Source: an uncultured Clostridia bacterium
GTDB lineage: Bacteria; Bacillota; Clostridia; Peptostreptococcales; Anaerovoracaceae
Direction of reading: 5' to 3'
Length of the DNA stretch: 64,000 bases
Assembly: GCA_934271235.1 (NCBI GenBank)
Contig: CAKQQT010000010.1
Span: 1 to 64,000, forward strand
Shown here one piece after another: positions 1 to 8,083 of this stretch. Made by a program: the position numbers and the translations under genes. Positions within the stretch are counted from its first letter, which is position 1. Each line of letters starts with the position of its first letter. Under the pieces are notes generated by a model. That model did not search any database. It was not told where the DNA came from and worked only from the letters and a program-made list of their open reading frames with translations.

Positions 1-398
1 CCCATGGCTTCCAACGCGCTCGTATCCACACCGACAAGCGTAGCCCACTCCGCTTTATACCGGTTATTCAAACCGGCGTACAGATTGACCGTATAGTCGC
101 AGTTCATCTTCGGCATGACGGCCTGCACCCCATCGATACTACTGAAGGTTTCCACTGCCGCGTCATCAAGCTTCATCTCTTGGCCGCTATTCGAGGTTCC
201 GGAAGAAACCTCAATGATCGTCAAATCCCCCATATTCTGCAGCATCTGATTCTGCGACTCCGTCATGCCGATCCCGATGGATACCATGACAATGATCGAG
301 CAGCAGCCGATGAAGACACCGAGCACGGTCAGGAATGTGCGCCCTTTTCTTCGTCTGAGGTTTTCGGCGCACATCTTCCATATATCAGAAAATCTCAT
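1..398 (-). CDS. MacB/FtsX-type ABC transporter permease, N-terminal part
   Basis: The first 132 codons of a permease that runs off the left edge. It starts at an ATG 3 bases past the preceding stop, with GAGG about 8 bases upstream. A basic cytoplasmic lead (NLRRRKGRTFLTVLG) is followed by one membrane segment at about residues 20-43, then a soluble extracellular stretch typical of the MacB periplasmic-core domain (GVQAVMPKMN). That order (TM1, then a large extracellular domain) is the MacB/LolC/FtsX arrangement known for exporters and mechanotransmission ABC systems. It is the third gene of an operon with the ATPase at 2294-3037 and the CARDB-like protein at 402-2267. The substrate cannot be told from sequence; the ATPase pairing makes an antibiotic, peptide or cell-envelope stress role the usual guess. 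Confidence 0.85.
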   Translation of the reverse strand, partial: MRFSDIWKMCAENLRRRKGRTFLTVLGVFIGCCSIIVMVSIGIGMTESQNQMLQNMGDLTIIEVSSGTSNSGQEMKLDDAAVETFSSIDGVQAVMPKMNCDYTVNLYAGLNNRYKAEWATLVGVDTSALEAM

Positions 399-401
399 AG
401 C

Positions 402-2267
402 CTAAACCTCTTTTTTATCTGCTGCGTCTTTGCTGCCGTCCGCTGCCGCGCCGCCGCTGTCAGACGAAGTTTTCATTTCATCGTCCCAGCTGTCCCAAAG
501 CTCCTGCTCTTTTTTCGCGGCCTTTGCTTTCTTTCTCTTTTTGAGAATGATCAGCGCCGCAATTCCGATCGCAGCCACCGCGACAATCACAATCCACCAC
601 GGAAATCCGCCGGTTTCTTCTCCCGGATCATCCATACCGGGATCATCGGTACCCGGGTCATACGGCGCGGCTTCCTGTACGTTCATCGTTACCGGGAAAA
701 TGCGTGTCTTGGACTCTCCGTTCGCGTCCTCGTAATTAACGGTAATCGTAAAGTCAACCTCTCCGGCACTGTTCGGCGTAAGCGCAAAAGCGATTGTACC
801 GTTCTTGCCGGCATCCACATTGCCGATGGTCTGGATCGGTGTCTGCGTACTGACATCACCGTCCACTACCGCCTCGACATTGGACATGATGACCTTGCTT
901 TTGTTGATATAGTTCATCGTAACAGCAACTTCCTGCCCTTCCTCGACGTAGTCCGGCACGACAGGATTGGAGATCTCAAAACGGTCCGGCTGATACAGCG
1001 GTACCGAAATCTTCACGTCTGAGGAAGCGGAAGTGCGCTTCTTATGGTCGAGATATTCGTATTTGAAATTGATGGATACGTCCTGCGCGGTATCCACCGT
1101 CGTATTGGCAACCTTCATCGGCACCGTAACGGTCTTGCTCGCGCCTGCCTTCACCTTATCATAGAAGAAAGTATTGGAGGAGCCGTTGATCGTCAGTCCT
1201 TCGCCCCCGGTCACAGTAATCACCATGTTTTCTACGTCAACGGTGCTGCTGGTATTGCGGAACTTGAAGGCCAGGTTGAACTTGGAGCCGGCTGCCACAC
1301 TGCCGCCGCCGTAATGAAAGCGGGATACAATGATGTTCGGCAGCGGACTCGCTGTTGTTTCATCGGTCGTTTCTTCGGTTTTTTTGACTTTTGCCGGAAT
1401 GTTGATTCTGGCGGAAGCTTCACCGTTCGTTGTGGAAACGCGGTTAAAATATGTAAATTCCAATTTCGCGTCCAGATACTGATTGACACTGGCGACCGGA
1501 TTCAAAACACGCACCTTGACCTGTGCTGTCTCGGTTCTGCCAACCCCGATGCTCTTCATCTGCACCGCGGAATCCGCGCTGGTCACCAGCAGGGAGTCGG
1601 ATGGTGTGAAAGAAATAATCGGGTTGGTAATCGTCGCGCTGCCGATATTCTTGACCGAAACCGTCAGCATCAACTCATCCCCTGCCTTAACATCGCCGGA
1701 CAGCTCGTTTCTGGTCACGATCACCTTCGGTGTCGGGATTGGATCCGGAGTGGACGGTTCTGTCGGTTCTACCGTCGGCTCGGTGTATTCCTTACATTCG
1801 GAAATCGGGACATCAAGATTTTGGTAAGCGTTTCCTTGATTACTCAACAGCAAACTCAAGGTCTTGCCGGATCCCCTGTATTTCAAATTTGTCACACGAA
1901 CTTGAAATACGTAGCTACCTGACATTTGTCCTGAATCCTGTACCACTTTCGCAGTTCCTCCGCTGAAAGAGTCCACTCTTCTCGCAACATCAACTGATGT
2001 AAAAGTCGTCTCTGCAGTGTTATATTTCAAATCTAACAGGATATCAATGTTATCCCCTTTGGTTATTGTAATTAGCCTTTCGTCTTTGATGGCCGCACCG
2101 TTTATTCTTTCGATACGGTATCCGGTTACTTCAAATTCTCCCCCGTTTGCCCCGGATCCGGGAGTATTTTCTCCGCTCCTGCCTGCCGCAAACGCTAGGC
2201 TCATCGCGCTCAGCGCAAGCATCAGCGCCATACAGAGTACAAAACCTTGTTTCAAATATTTTCTCAT
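402..2267 (-). CDS. Secreted CARDB-like protein with C-terminal membrane anchor
   Basis: A 621-residue surface protein. Residues 1-27 form a signal peptide (basic MRKYLKQG, hydrophobic core, AFAAG cleavage zone). The body holds at least three beta-sandwich modules that look like CARDB/NEW3 or COG1361 S-layer-type domains, recognisable from repeated phrases such as GDELMLTVSVKNIG, GSKFNLAFKFRN and GQEVAVTMNYINK. A Pro/Glu/Thr linker (about 165-180) separates the N-terminal part, and an Asp/Pro/Gly linker (about 540-555) precedes a single membrane helix at about 556-576 and a Lys-rich cytoplasmic tail. The protein sits between an ABC ATPase and a MacB-type permease, the usual place for such fusion-like extracytoplasmic partners in Gram-positive exporters, so it may act as the adaptor or substrate-contact subunit. 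That role is inferred from context. Confidence 0.8.
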   Translation of the reverse strand: MRKYLKQGFVLCMALMLALSAMSLAFAAGRSGENTPGSGANGGEFEVTGYRIERINGAAIKDERLITITKGDNIDILLDLKYNTAETTFTSVDVARRVDSFSGGTAKVVQDSGQMSGSYVFQVRVTNLKYRGSGKTLSLLLSNQGNAYQNLDVPISECKEYTEPTVEPTEPSTPDPIPTPKVIVTRNELSGDVKAGDELMLTVSVKNIGSATITNPIISFTPSDSLLVTSADSAVQMKSIGVGRTETAQVKVRVLNPVASVNQYLDAKLEFTYFNRVSTTNGEASARINIPAKVKKTEETTDETTASPLPNIIVSRFHYGGGSVAAGSKFNLAFKFRNTSSTVDVENMVITVTGGEGLTINGSSNTFFYDKVKAGASKTVTVPMKVANTTVDTAQDVSINFKYEYLDHKKRTSASSDVKISVPLYQPDRFEISNPVVPDYVEEGQEVAVTMNYINKSKVIMSNVEAVVDGDVSTQTPIQTIGNVDAGKNGTIAFALTPNSAGEVDFTITVNYEDANGESKTRIFPVTMNVQEAAPYDPGTDDPGMDDPGEETGGFPWWIVIVAVAAIGIAALIILKKRKKAKAAKKEQELWDSWDDEMKTSSDSGGAAADGSKDAADKKEV

Positions 2268-2293
2268 TTCTTTTCTTTTCCTCTCCTCGTTCC

Positions 2294-3037
2294 CTACTGA
2301 TTGCCTGCAGCCGTGAGCTCGGCCTCCTGCGGTGTCCTGACATCGCTGATGATTTCGCCGTCCATCAGCGTGACGATGCGATCCGCGTACTCGGTCATTT
2401 CCGGATCATGCGAAACCAGCACGATGGTCTGATGAAACGTCCGCGAGAATCTGCGGATCATCTCCATGACCTCTTTGGTCGTCTTGGAGTCCAGATTGCC
2501 GGTCGGCTCATCCGCGAATACGATATCAGGCCGCGATATGAACGCGCGGGCGATTCCCGCACGCTGCTGCTGTCCGCCGGACATCTGTCCCGGGAAATGA
2601 TCCATGCGGTTCTTCAGTCCGACCCGGCACAGCATCTTCTTCGCTTCCAGTTCCCTGGTTTCCTTGTCGATCCCTCGAAACATCAGTGGCATCGCGACAT
2701 TTTCGACCGCGGTCAGCTCCTTGAGCAGATTATACGATTGGAATACAAATCCCAAATGCTTCTGCCGGAAAGCTGCGAGCTGGTTCTCCGTCATGCGCGA
2801 AATGTTCTTTCCCCCGATGAACACATCGCCGCGTGTCGGCTTTTCCAGCCCTGCCAACTGATTGAGCAGCGTACTCTTGCCGGATCCGGATGTCCCGAAG
2901 ATACAGCAGATTTCCCCTCTGTTGATGGAAAGGTTGATGTTTTTTAAGGCGATGACTCTCTCCTCGCCCATGAAATAGACCTTGCTCAGATTGCGAATCT
3001 GGATGATCGGCCTGTCTCTTAAACTTGCTTCATTCAT
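2294..3037 (-). CDS. ABC transporter ATP-binding protein, MacB/LolD type
   Basis: ATPase of 247 residues once the start is placed at the internal ATG at 3037, which has AAAGGA 6 bases upstream; a longer frame to 3073 exists but lacks a ribosome site. Walker A is GTSGSGKST, the Q-loop follows in VFQSYNLL, the signature is MSGGQQQRAGIARAF and Walker B is DIVFADEPTGNLDS, with the switch His in VSHDP. The LDSKTTKEVME wording after Walker B is typical of the MacB/LolD/FtsE branch. It powers the permease whose 5' end is at 1-398. The upstream region holds a direct repeat at 3119-3136 that could bind a response regulator. Confidence 0.93.
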   Translation of the reverse strand: MNEASLRDRPIIQIRNLSKVYFMGEERVIALKNINLSINRGEICCIFGTSGSGKSTLLNQLAGLEKPTRGDVFIGGKNISRMTENQLAAFRQKHLGFVFQSYNLLKELTAVENVAMPLMFRGIDKETRELEAKKMLCRVGLKNRMDHFPGQMSGGQQQRAGIARAFISRPDIVFADEPTGNLDSKTTKEVMEMIRRFSRTFHQTIVLVSHDPEMTEYADRIVTLMDGEIISDVRTPQEAELTAAGNQ

Positions 3038-3118
3038 AAAATGTCCTTTATAATTCGTATTTGCCTTTCCCAAGTAAATCCCTTTTGCACTTTCTATTTT
3101 ATCGCATCTTTCTTGCGA

Positions 3119-3136
3119 AATTCTTTAGGAATTCTT
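3119..3136. promoter_or_regulatory. Direct repeat AATTCTT with 11-bp period, possible response-regulator box
   Basis: AATTCTT occurs at 3119-3125 and again at 3130-3136, an 11-bp period, inside an AT-rich stretch about 80 bp upstream of the ABC ATPase start. Direct repeats spaced one helical turn are the usual OmpR/PhoB-family operator form, and MacB-type ABC operons in Gram-positives are often under two-component control. The binding claim is inference; no convincing -35/-10 pair was found next to it. Confidence 0.35.
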
Positions 3137-3229
3137 AAAATAAAATAAGAATTAGCAATAAATTTATCTGTTTCGTTTCTTTCCGATGATTTTCCATGAG
3201 CGGCGGCGCGGCTCCGCCGACGGTTACAG

Positions 3230-3290
3230 AAAAAAAACGGGGGTTAGCCTCTTATAGATGGTTTCTCATCTATTTTTCAGCAACCCCGTT
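3230..3290 (-). terminator. Rho-independent terminator after the Fe-S flavoenzyme gene
   Basis: On the minus strand AACGGGGTTGC pairs across a long imperfect stem (GATGAGAAACCATC at the tip) with GGCTAACCCCCGTT, followed by eight T. It lies 38 bp past the stop at 3328 and separates the peptidase-transporter operon from the ABC operon. Confidence 0.9.
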
Positions 3291-3327
3291 ATGCCTGTCT
3301 TTTCAGCAGACTTTGATTCTTATTCAA

Positions 3328-5322
3328 TTACAGAATATGATTTGCTACCTCAAAGGCATCCCAAATCGCATACATAATATTTGACACGTTTTTCGCATCG
3401 CCAAGCAGATAGATCTCAGGAATCTCATATTCCAACTGATGATACAGTCCGGCCTCTTCCTTGTATCCTACTGCCAGGATGACATCATCGCAGCATAACT
3501 CCTTCTGTTCGTTGCCCTGACGGTAGCTCAGCTTGCCGTCAGCGAATCGATCTGCCCTGGCTTCGGTGATGACCTCTATCCCTTTATATGGTATCAGTCG
3601 CTCCAACATTTCCTGATTGGCGTGACATAACGGTCCGTTTACCGAAAGGATTTTTTTCATGGCCTCGATGATGGTAACTCTCTTTCCCTGTTCTTGTAAA
3701 AACAACGCGGTTTCGCAGCCTACCAAACCACCGCCGATAATCACCGTTTTTTCTCCGACTTCGCACGTTCCGTTAAGCACCTCAGCCGCGGTGTGCACAT
3801 GTGCTTCATCTCCTAGCGCGAACGTCTTCGGTGATGATCCGGTAGCAAGAATCACTGCATCAAATCCGCCCTCGCGAACCTCTTGTGCATTTACTTCATG
3901 GTTTAAGTGCACCGGAATTTCATATTTTTCCATCTGCGTCTCATACCATCTGACCAAAGCCAGGTCGTCCTCTTTGAAATCCGGCGCACCACCCGGAATC
4001 AGATTGCCCCCAAGACGGCTCGCTTTTTCAAACAGCTCAGGTCGATGTCCTCTGACAGCAAGCACTCTCGCTGCCTCGCAGCCTGCCGGACCGCCGCCGA
4101 CAACCATAACCTTTTTCGCTTTCAAAATCGGCTGGTAGGCGTTGACTCTTTCCTTCGCTGCCTGCGGATTGACTGCACAGTTGATCATGGAATATTCCTG
4201 AATTCTTCCCATGCAACCTTCCTGGCAGGATATGCACGGACGAATATCTGCTATGGCTTCGCTGCGCAGCTTGTTCACATAGTCTGGATCCGCAAGGAGC
4301 GGACGTCCCAGACCAATCATATCACAGATTCCCTGCTCAACAGCTTCTAACGCCATATCCGGATCATCCATTCTACCTGCACAGATGATCGGTACATCCA
4401 CGGTCTCTTTCATGATCCTGCAAAATGGTCGATAAAGGCCCTTTTCCTGATACATTGGCGGATGTGACCACCACCAGGAATCATAGCTTCCCACATCTGT
4501 GTCCAAAGCGTCATAACCGTAGTCTGTCAAGAGCCGCGCCGCCTGCTTTCCTTCTTCCAGATCCCTTCCTTTTTCGATAAAATCTTCTCCTGGAAGCGCT
4601 CCTTCGCGGAAATCTTTGATAAAGCTCTTCGGCGAATAGCGCAAAGCTACCGGAAAATCTGTCCCACAGCGCTGTTTAATTTCCTCTACGATTTCTTTCG
4701 CGAAACGAAGTCGATTTTCCAGACTGCCGCCGTACTCATCGGTTCTTCGATTAAAAAGTGCGATTGCGAACTGATCGATCAAATAGCCTTCATGAACCGC
4801 GTGGATCTGCACGCCGTCAAATCCGGCTCTCTTTGCGTTATACGCTCCTTCTCCGAACTGCTTGACAATATGGCGAATTTCGTCCCGGGTCATTTCCCGG
4901 CAGGTTTTGTCCAACCAGCGATGCGGAAGCGGAGAAGGCGCTACCGGCGGATATTCACCCAAATTCGTAGGAATCGTTACTCTGCCAAATCCGCCCGACA
5001 TCTGCAGGAAAATCTTCGCTCCATAAGCGTGAATTCGTTCCGTCATCTCTCGTCCGGTTCGCACAAAATGTACAGGATTCCATGTCGGTGACGGACAATT
5101 TGGCATCCCGTGTTCTTCTACCTTGTTGTCCACAAAGGTTACGCCGGTCACGATAAGACCCGTTCCACCCTTCGCTCTCTCGGTATAGTAATCGATTCCG
5201 CGTTGATTAAAGCCTCCGTCTCCGTCAGCCAATCCCAAGGGACCCATCGGCGCCATTGCAAACCGGTTTTTTATGGTGACAGCACCGATTTTGATCGGAG
5301 TAAACAATGTTTTATACTTCAT
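3328..5322 (-). CDS. NADH:flavin oxidoreductase, 2-enoate reductase / BaiC type
   Basis: A 664-residue enzyme with the three-part layout of 2-enoate reductases and 2,4-dienoyl-CoA reductases. Residues 1-340 form an old-yellow-enzyme TIM barrel that binds FMN (NRFAMAPM near 20, HEGYLIDQF at 177-185, GLGRPLLADPD near 337). Cys363, Cys366, Cys370 and Cys382 (CISCQEGC and INC) should hold a 4Fe-4S cluster. The C-terminal half has two dinucleotide folds (VMVVGGGPAGCEAA near 405, VIIGGGLVGCETA near 530) for FAD and NAD(P)H. Family members reduce activated C=C bonds of acids, acyl-CoAs or steroids. It is the last gene of the operon with two M28-like proteins and a transporter, and its ATG overlaps the transporter stop by 11 bases. 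The actual substrate is unknown; an unsaturated acid from amino-acid breakdown would fit. Confidence 0.92.
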   Translation of the reverse strand: MKYKTLFTPIKIGAVTIKNRFAMAPMGPLGLADGDGGFNQRGIDYYTERAKGGTGLIVTGVTFVDNKVEEHGMPNCPSPTWNPVHFVRTGREMTERIHAYGAKIFLQMSGGFGRVTIPTNLGEYPPVAPSPLPHRWLDKTCREMTRDEIRHIVKQFGEGAYNAKRAGFDGVQIHAVHEGYLIDQFAIALFNRRTDEYGGSLENRLRFAKEIVEEIKQRCGTDFPVALRYSPKSFIKDFREGALPGEDFIEKGRDLEEGKQAARLLTDYGYDALDTDVGSYDSWWWSHPPMYQEKGLYRPFCRIMKETVDVPIICAGRMDDPDMALEAVEQGICDMIGLGRPLLADPDYVNKLRSEAIADIRPCISCQEGCMGRIQEYSMINCAVNPQAAKERVNAYQPILKAKKVMVVGGGPAGCEAARVLAVRGHRPELFEKASRLGGNLIPGGAPDFKEDDLALVRWYETQMEKYEIPVHLNHEVNAQEVREGGFDAVILATGSSPKTFALGDEAHVHTAAEVLNGTCEVGEKTVIIGGGLVGCETALFLQEQGKRVTIIEAMKKILSVNGPLCHANQEMLERLIPYKGIEVITEARADRFADGKLSYRQGNEQKELCCDDVILAVGYKEEAGLYHQLEYEIPEIYLLGDAKNVSNIMYAIWDAFEVANHIL

Positions 5323-6406
5323 TCTGGCTTTCCTTCTTCTCCTTTTTTAAACGAATCTGTTTGACCGCAAGGCATACCAGGAAGATCAGACCAACCCATC
5401 CGGTTGCCGGATACAGTGCATTAATCAAATTCTTAAAGCTGGATTGTCCGATGATGACTCCGACAACAAAGACGATAGCGACTAAAATGTATTTCTGCTT
5501 TTTGTTCTTTACCGGTACCGCATCACAGGACATCTGCATCATCGGCGTTGCCGTAGAGTACATTCCGATGATAATCAGCACCGCATACAGCTTACCGAAA
5601 ACCGGGTGCAGTCTGGTCGCTAAAACTAAAGTCGGAATGTCTGCGTTGTAAACATCGCTCAGATTTGCCAGCAAGGCCGTAATAAACAGTACACCGATAC
5701 CGCCCATCAAAAGCGCGCCGCAAATTCCTCCCAGGACTGCTTCCTTTCTAGAATTCGCTGTTGCACCGATCGAAGTGAAAAACGGCACACTGGTGGAAAC
5801 ACAGTATGATATGGAGATGAACGGAGCAATCCACCAGTTCGGTGCTCCTGTCAGCACATCATATTTTTCTGCCAGCTCGTTGGCTTGCGACAGTTCATCG
5901 CCGGTGACGATTCCGTAAACAATAACACAAAAGAGGAATGCGATGATGAACAAACCACAGCTGCCTACGATACTGATCAGCTTTTTTGCGCCGGACAGAT
6001 AAGTTAATGCCACAACTGCAGCGATAACGGTCGCGCCGATAAGCTTTGGTACACCAAAGTAATCCAAGAGGATTCCGCTTCCGCCTGCGATCATAATGGA
6101 CATGACGCCGACAAGATAGATCGGTACGGCAATGTCAAAGAAGGTTCCGATATATTTGCCGCAATACCAGCGGTATTTTGCTCTTTCTGGCAGTTTCAGA
6201 GAGTCGTAGCCGAATCCTAAAAGGGTAGGGACTAGCCATAAATAAAGGCACAGCTGAATCAGCATCCCTACAATACCGTACAAACCAAACCCGCCATAGA
6301 ACTGCAGCGTTTCCTGTCCGCTGGCATAGCCCGCGCCAATCATCAAACCTACGAAAGCGCCGCCAAATTTTAAAATATTCCATACGCTTACTTTATTATT
6401 TTCCAT
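5312..6406 (-). CDS. YkvI-family membrane transporter
   Basis: A 364-residue integral membrane protein with about ten hydrophobic helices and a short Lys-rich tail. The opening FGGAFVGLMIGAGYASGQE carries an unwound-helix Gly pattern (GAGYASGQE) seen in the YkvI family, which is related to LeuT/APC-fold amino-acid carriers. No binding-protein or ATPase partner is present, so it is probably ion-coupled or a uniporter. It lies between the M28-like gene and the Fe-S flavoenzyme and overlaps the latter by 11 bases, so the two proteins are likely made in fixed ratio. Import of the peptide or amino acid processed by the operon, or export of the reduced product, is inferred. Confidence 0.85.
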   Translation of the reverse strand: MENNKVSVWNILKFGGAFVGLMIGAGYASGQETLQFYGGFGLYGIVGMLIQLCLYLWLVPTLLGFGYDSLKLPERAKYRWYCGKYIGTFFDIAVPIYLVGVMSIMIAGGSGILLDYFGVPKLIGATVIAAVVALTYLSGAKKLISIVGSCGLFIIAFLFCVIVYGIVTGDELSQANELAEKYDVLTGAPNWWIAPFISISYCVSTSVPFFTSIGATANSRKEAVLGGICGALLMGGIGVLFITALLANLSDVYNADIPTLVLATRLHPVFGKLYAVLIIIGMYSTATPMMQMSCDAVPVKNKKQKYILVAIVFVVGVIIGQSSFKNLINALYPATGWVGLIFLVCLAVKQIRLKKEKKESQNEV

Positions 6407-6472
6407 TTTTTCCTCCTTACAAAATAAGCAATCAGCCTTTCATCGACTGTAGTACTTATTTTCCAACAGCAT

Positions 6473-8080
6473 TTACTTTACCCAAAAATCCCTTTTGTAC
6501 TTCACGACGTTGCCTTTGTTGTCGTAGACACTGACGGTCAGCGTCTTCTTTCCAGAAGTTTCATAAATATGGCTGGTAAACTGTCCGCAGCCCGGCTCAC
6601 TTCCGTCTCCGAAATCCCAGACCTGATTGATGATCACGCCCGGGTCATGGACAACAGAAGTTTGATACATATAGATGCGCTCTCCCGCTGCCGGAAGCTC
6701 CGGAATAATGTTAAAAGTATAGCCAAACTGTCCTCGACATTCATCAATAATCTGTTTTGTTTCCGGAATCAATGCTTCAGTTACTTCTTTATGGCTGAGG
6801 CGATCACACGCCCTCAGCTTCTGCGGATCCATGCGCAGCATTTCAAGAACCATCTCATAATGCCCCATCATTGCCCGATAGATCTGTTCCGGCTCCACCT
6901 TGTCCGGTGTGTCATGATCGGTATGATACCAGATTGGTTTGCCAATGACCAAAATGGTCGGGATCTTCCGATCGTAGAACATTCCTTCCAGATCTTCATT
7001 GGCAATAGATGTAGACAGCGGTGCGTAATTTGCCGGAAGCATATTATACTTTTCCAGTTTCTCGCAGGCAAGCTTCAGCAGCATTGGATTGTCCGACACA
7101 TGAACAAAACGCAAATCATCTCGCCCGGTCGGGATAACGCCCCGCTCACTCCAGCTGTAGCCGATAGCTGCAAGACCGTCAAAATTGATGCAGGCATAGG
7201 TGCGATCAATCAGATCTTTATGCCGCTCCATAAAGTGTCTCGCCCCAATGCAGTTTTCGTGGCCGGAATTCCCGCAGATCATGATTGTGGGATGATCTCC
7301 TTGCAGCTTGCCCAGTTCCTTAAGGATATGAATCCATGCCGCGTTAGCCGCCGCGTTGTCTACGGCACCGCTGTGCGTACTGTCATAGTGCGTTTCCACG
7401 GCAAGCACATGTTCATTTCCCGGAATCAGGCCGAAAATATCACCGGAGGTATCTTCAAAGACTTCTCCGTCACCTTCGATTTCCAAAACCAGAGACTCAC
7501 CGAAATCCTGATACAGCCCGTCCAGCATTTTTCCGTCTTCGGAACAGATCACTGCTCCCGGAATTTTTCCGTAATTATAGTGATCCTCGTGAATCTCATC
7601 ATAACGTCCCCGCATGCCGTTAGGAATGTCAATCCATGCAACAAACCCTGCTGCTCCGGCATCTTCCGCTGCGCGATAGATGTGATTTACCAGTTGGGTC
7701 GGGAACACGGTCATGAACATTTTGCTCCGCATAAAAACAATCTTGCCCTTTACCTGATCGATCCACTTTTCAACAGGCTCCGTTCCATAGCCTGCGTAAT
7801 AAATCGGCGCGCTGACACATCCGCCCTTCGACAGCCAGATCGGATGGCTTTCAAAGCGAAAAACTTGTTCCGGTGTTTTCGCGCTGACGTACTGGTGCGT
7901 ATAACGATAGCATCTCGCTTTATATTCCTCGTATTCCACATGAAGTCCGCCGTCACGAAGTTCCTTCAGAATATACTGTGCCGCCTTTTTCTCCGCCTCG
8001 CTACCGGGATATCGATAACCGAAGGAAACCAGATCCGTCATTGTCTGATAGAGTTTTTTCTCTATCGCTTTCTCATCCAT
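6473..8080 (-). CDS. M28-family metallopeptidase with C-terminal PKD-like domain
   Basis: A 535-residue member of the M28 aminopeptidase/glutamate carboxypeptidase group. The metal set is visible: His231 and Asp233 in THYDSTHSG, bridging Asp241 in AVDNAAAN, Glu275 in SGHENCIG, Asp301 in NFDG and His385/His388 in YHTDHDTP. A PA-like insert sits before them (about 80-215). Residues about 458-535 look like a PKD beta-sandwich (VWDFGDGSEPG, then SHIYETSGKKTLTV). There is no signal peptide, which is unusual for a PKD-bearing protein. It is separated by 3 bp from a related protein encoded just upstream. Peptide or acyl-amino-acid hydrolysis in the cytoplasm is the likely activity; the exact substrate is not visible. 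Confidence 0.88.
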   Translation of the reverse strand: MDEKAIEKKLYQTMTDLVSFGYRYPGSEAEKKAAQYILKELRDGGLHVEYEEYKARCYRYTHQYVSAKTPEQVFRFESHPIWLSKGGCVSAPIYYAGYGTEPVEKWIDQVKGKIVFMRSKMFMTVFPTQLVNHIYRAAEDAGAAGFVAWIDIPNGMRGRYDEIHEDHYNYGKIPGAVICSEDGKMLDGLYQDFGESLVLEIEGDGEVFEDTSGDIFGLIPGNEHVLAVETHYDSTHSGAVDNAAANAAWIHILKELGKLQGDHPTIMICGNSGHENCIGARHFMERHKDLIDRTYACINFDGLAAIGYSWSERGVIPTGRDDLRFVHVSDNPMLLKLACEKLEKYNMLPANYAPLSTSIANEDLEGMFYDRKIPTILVIGKPIWYHTDHDTPDKVEPEQIYRAMMGHYEMVLEMLRMDPQKLRACDRLSHKEVTEALIPETKQIIDECRGQFGYTFNIIPELPAAGERIYMYQTSVVHDPGVIINQVWDFGDGSEPGCGQFTSHIYETSGKKTLTVSVYDNKGNVVKYKRDFWVK

Positions 8081-8083
8081 TGG

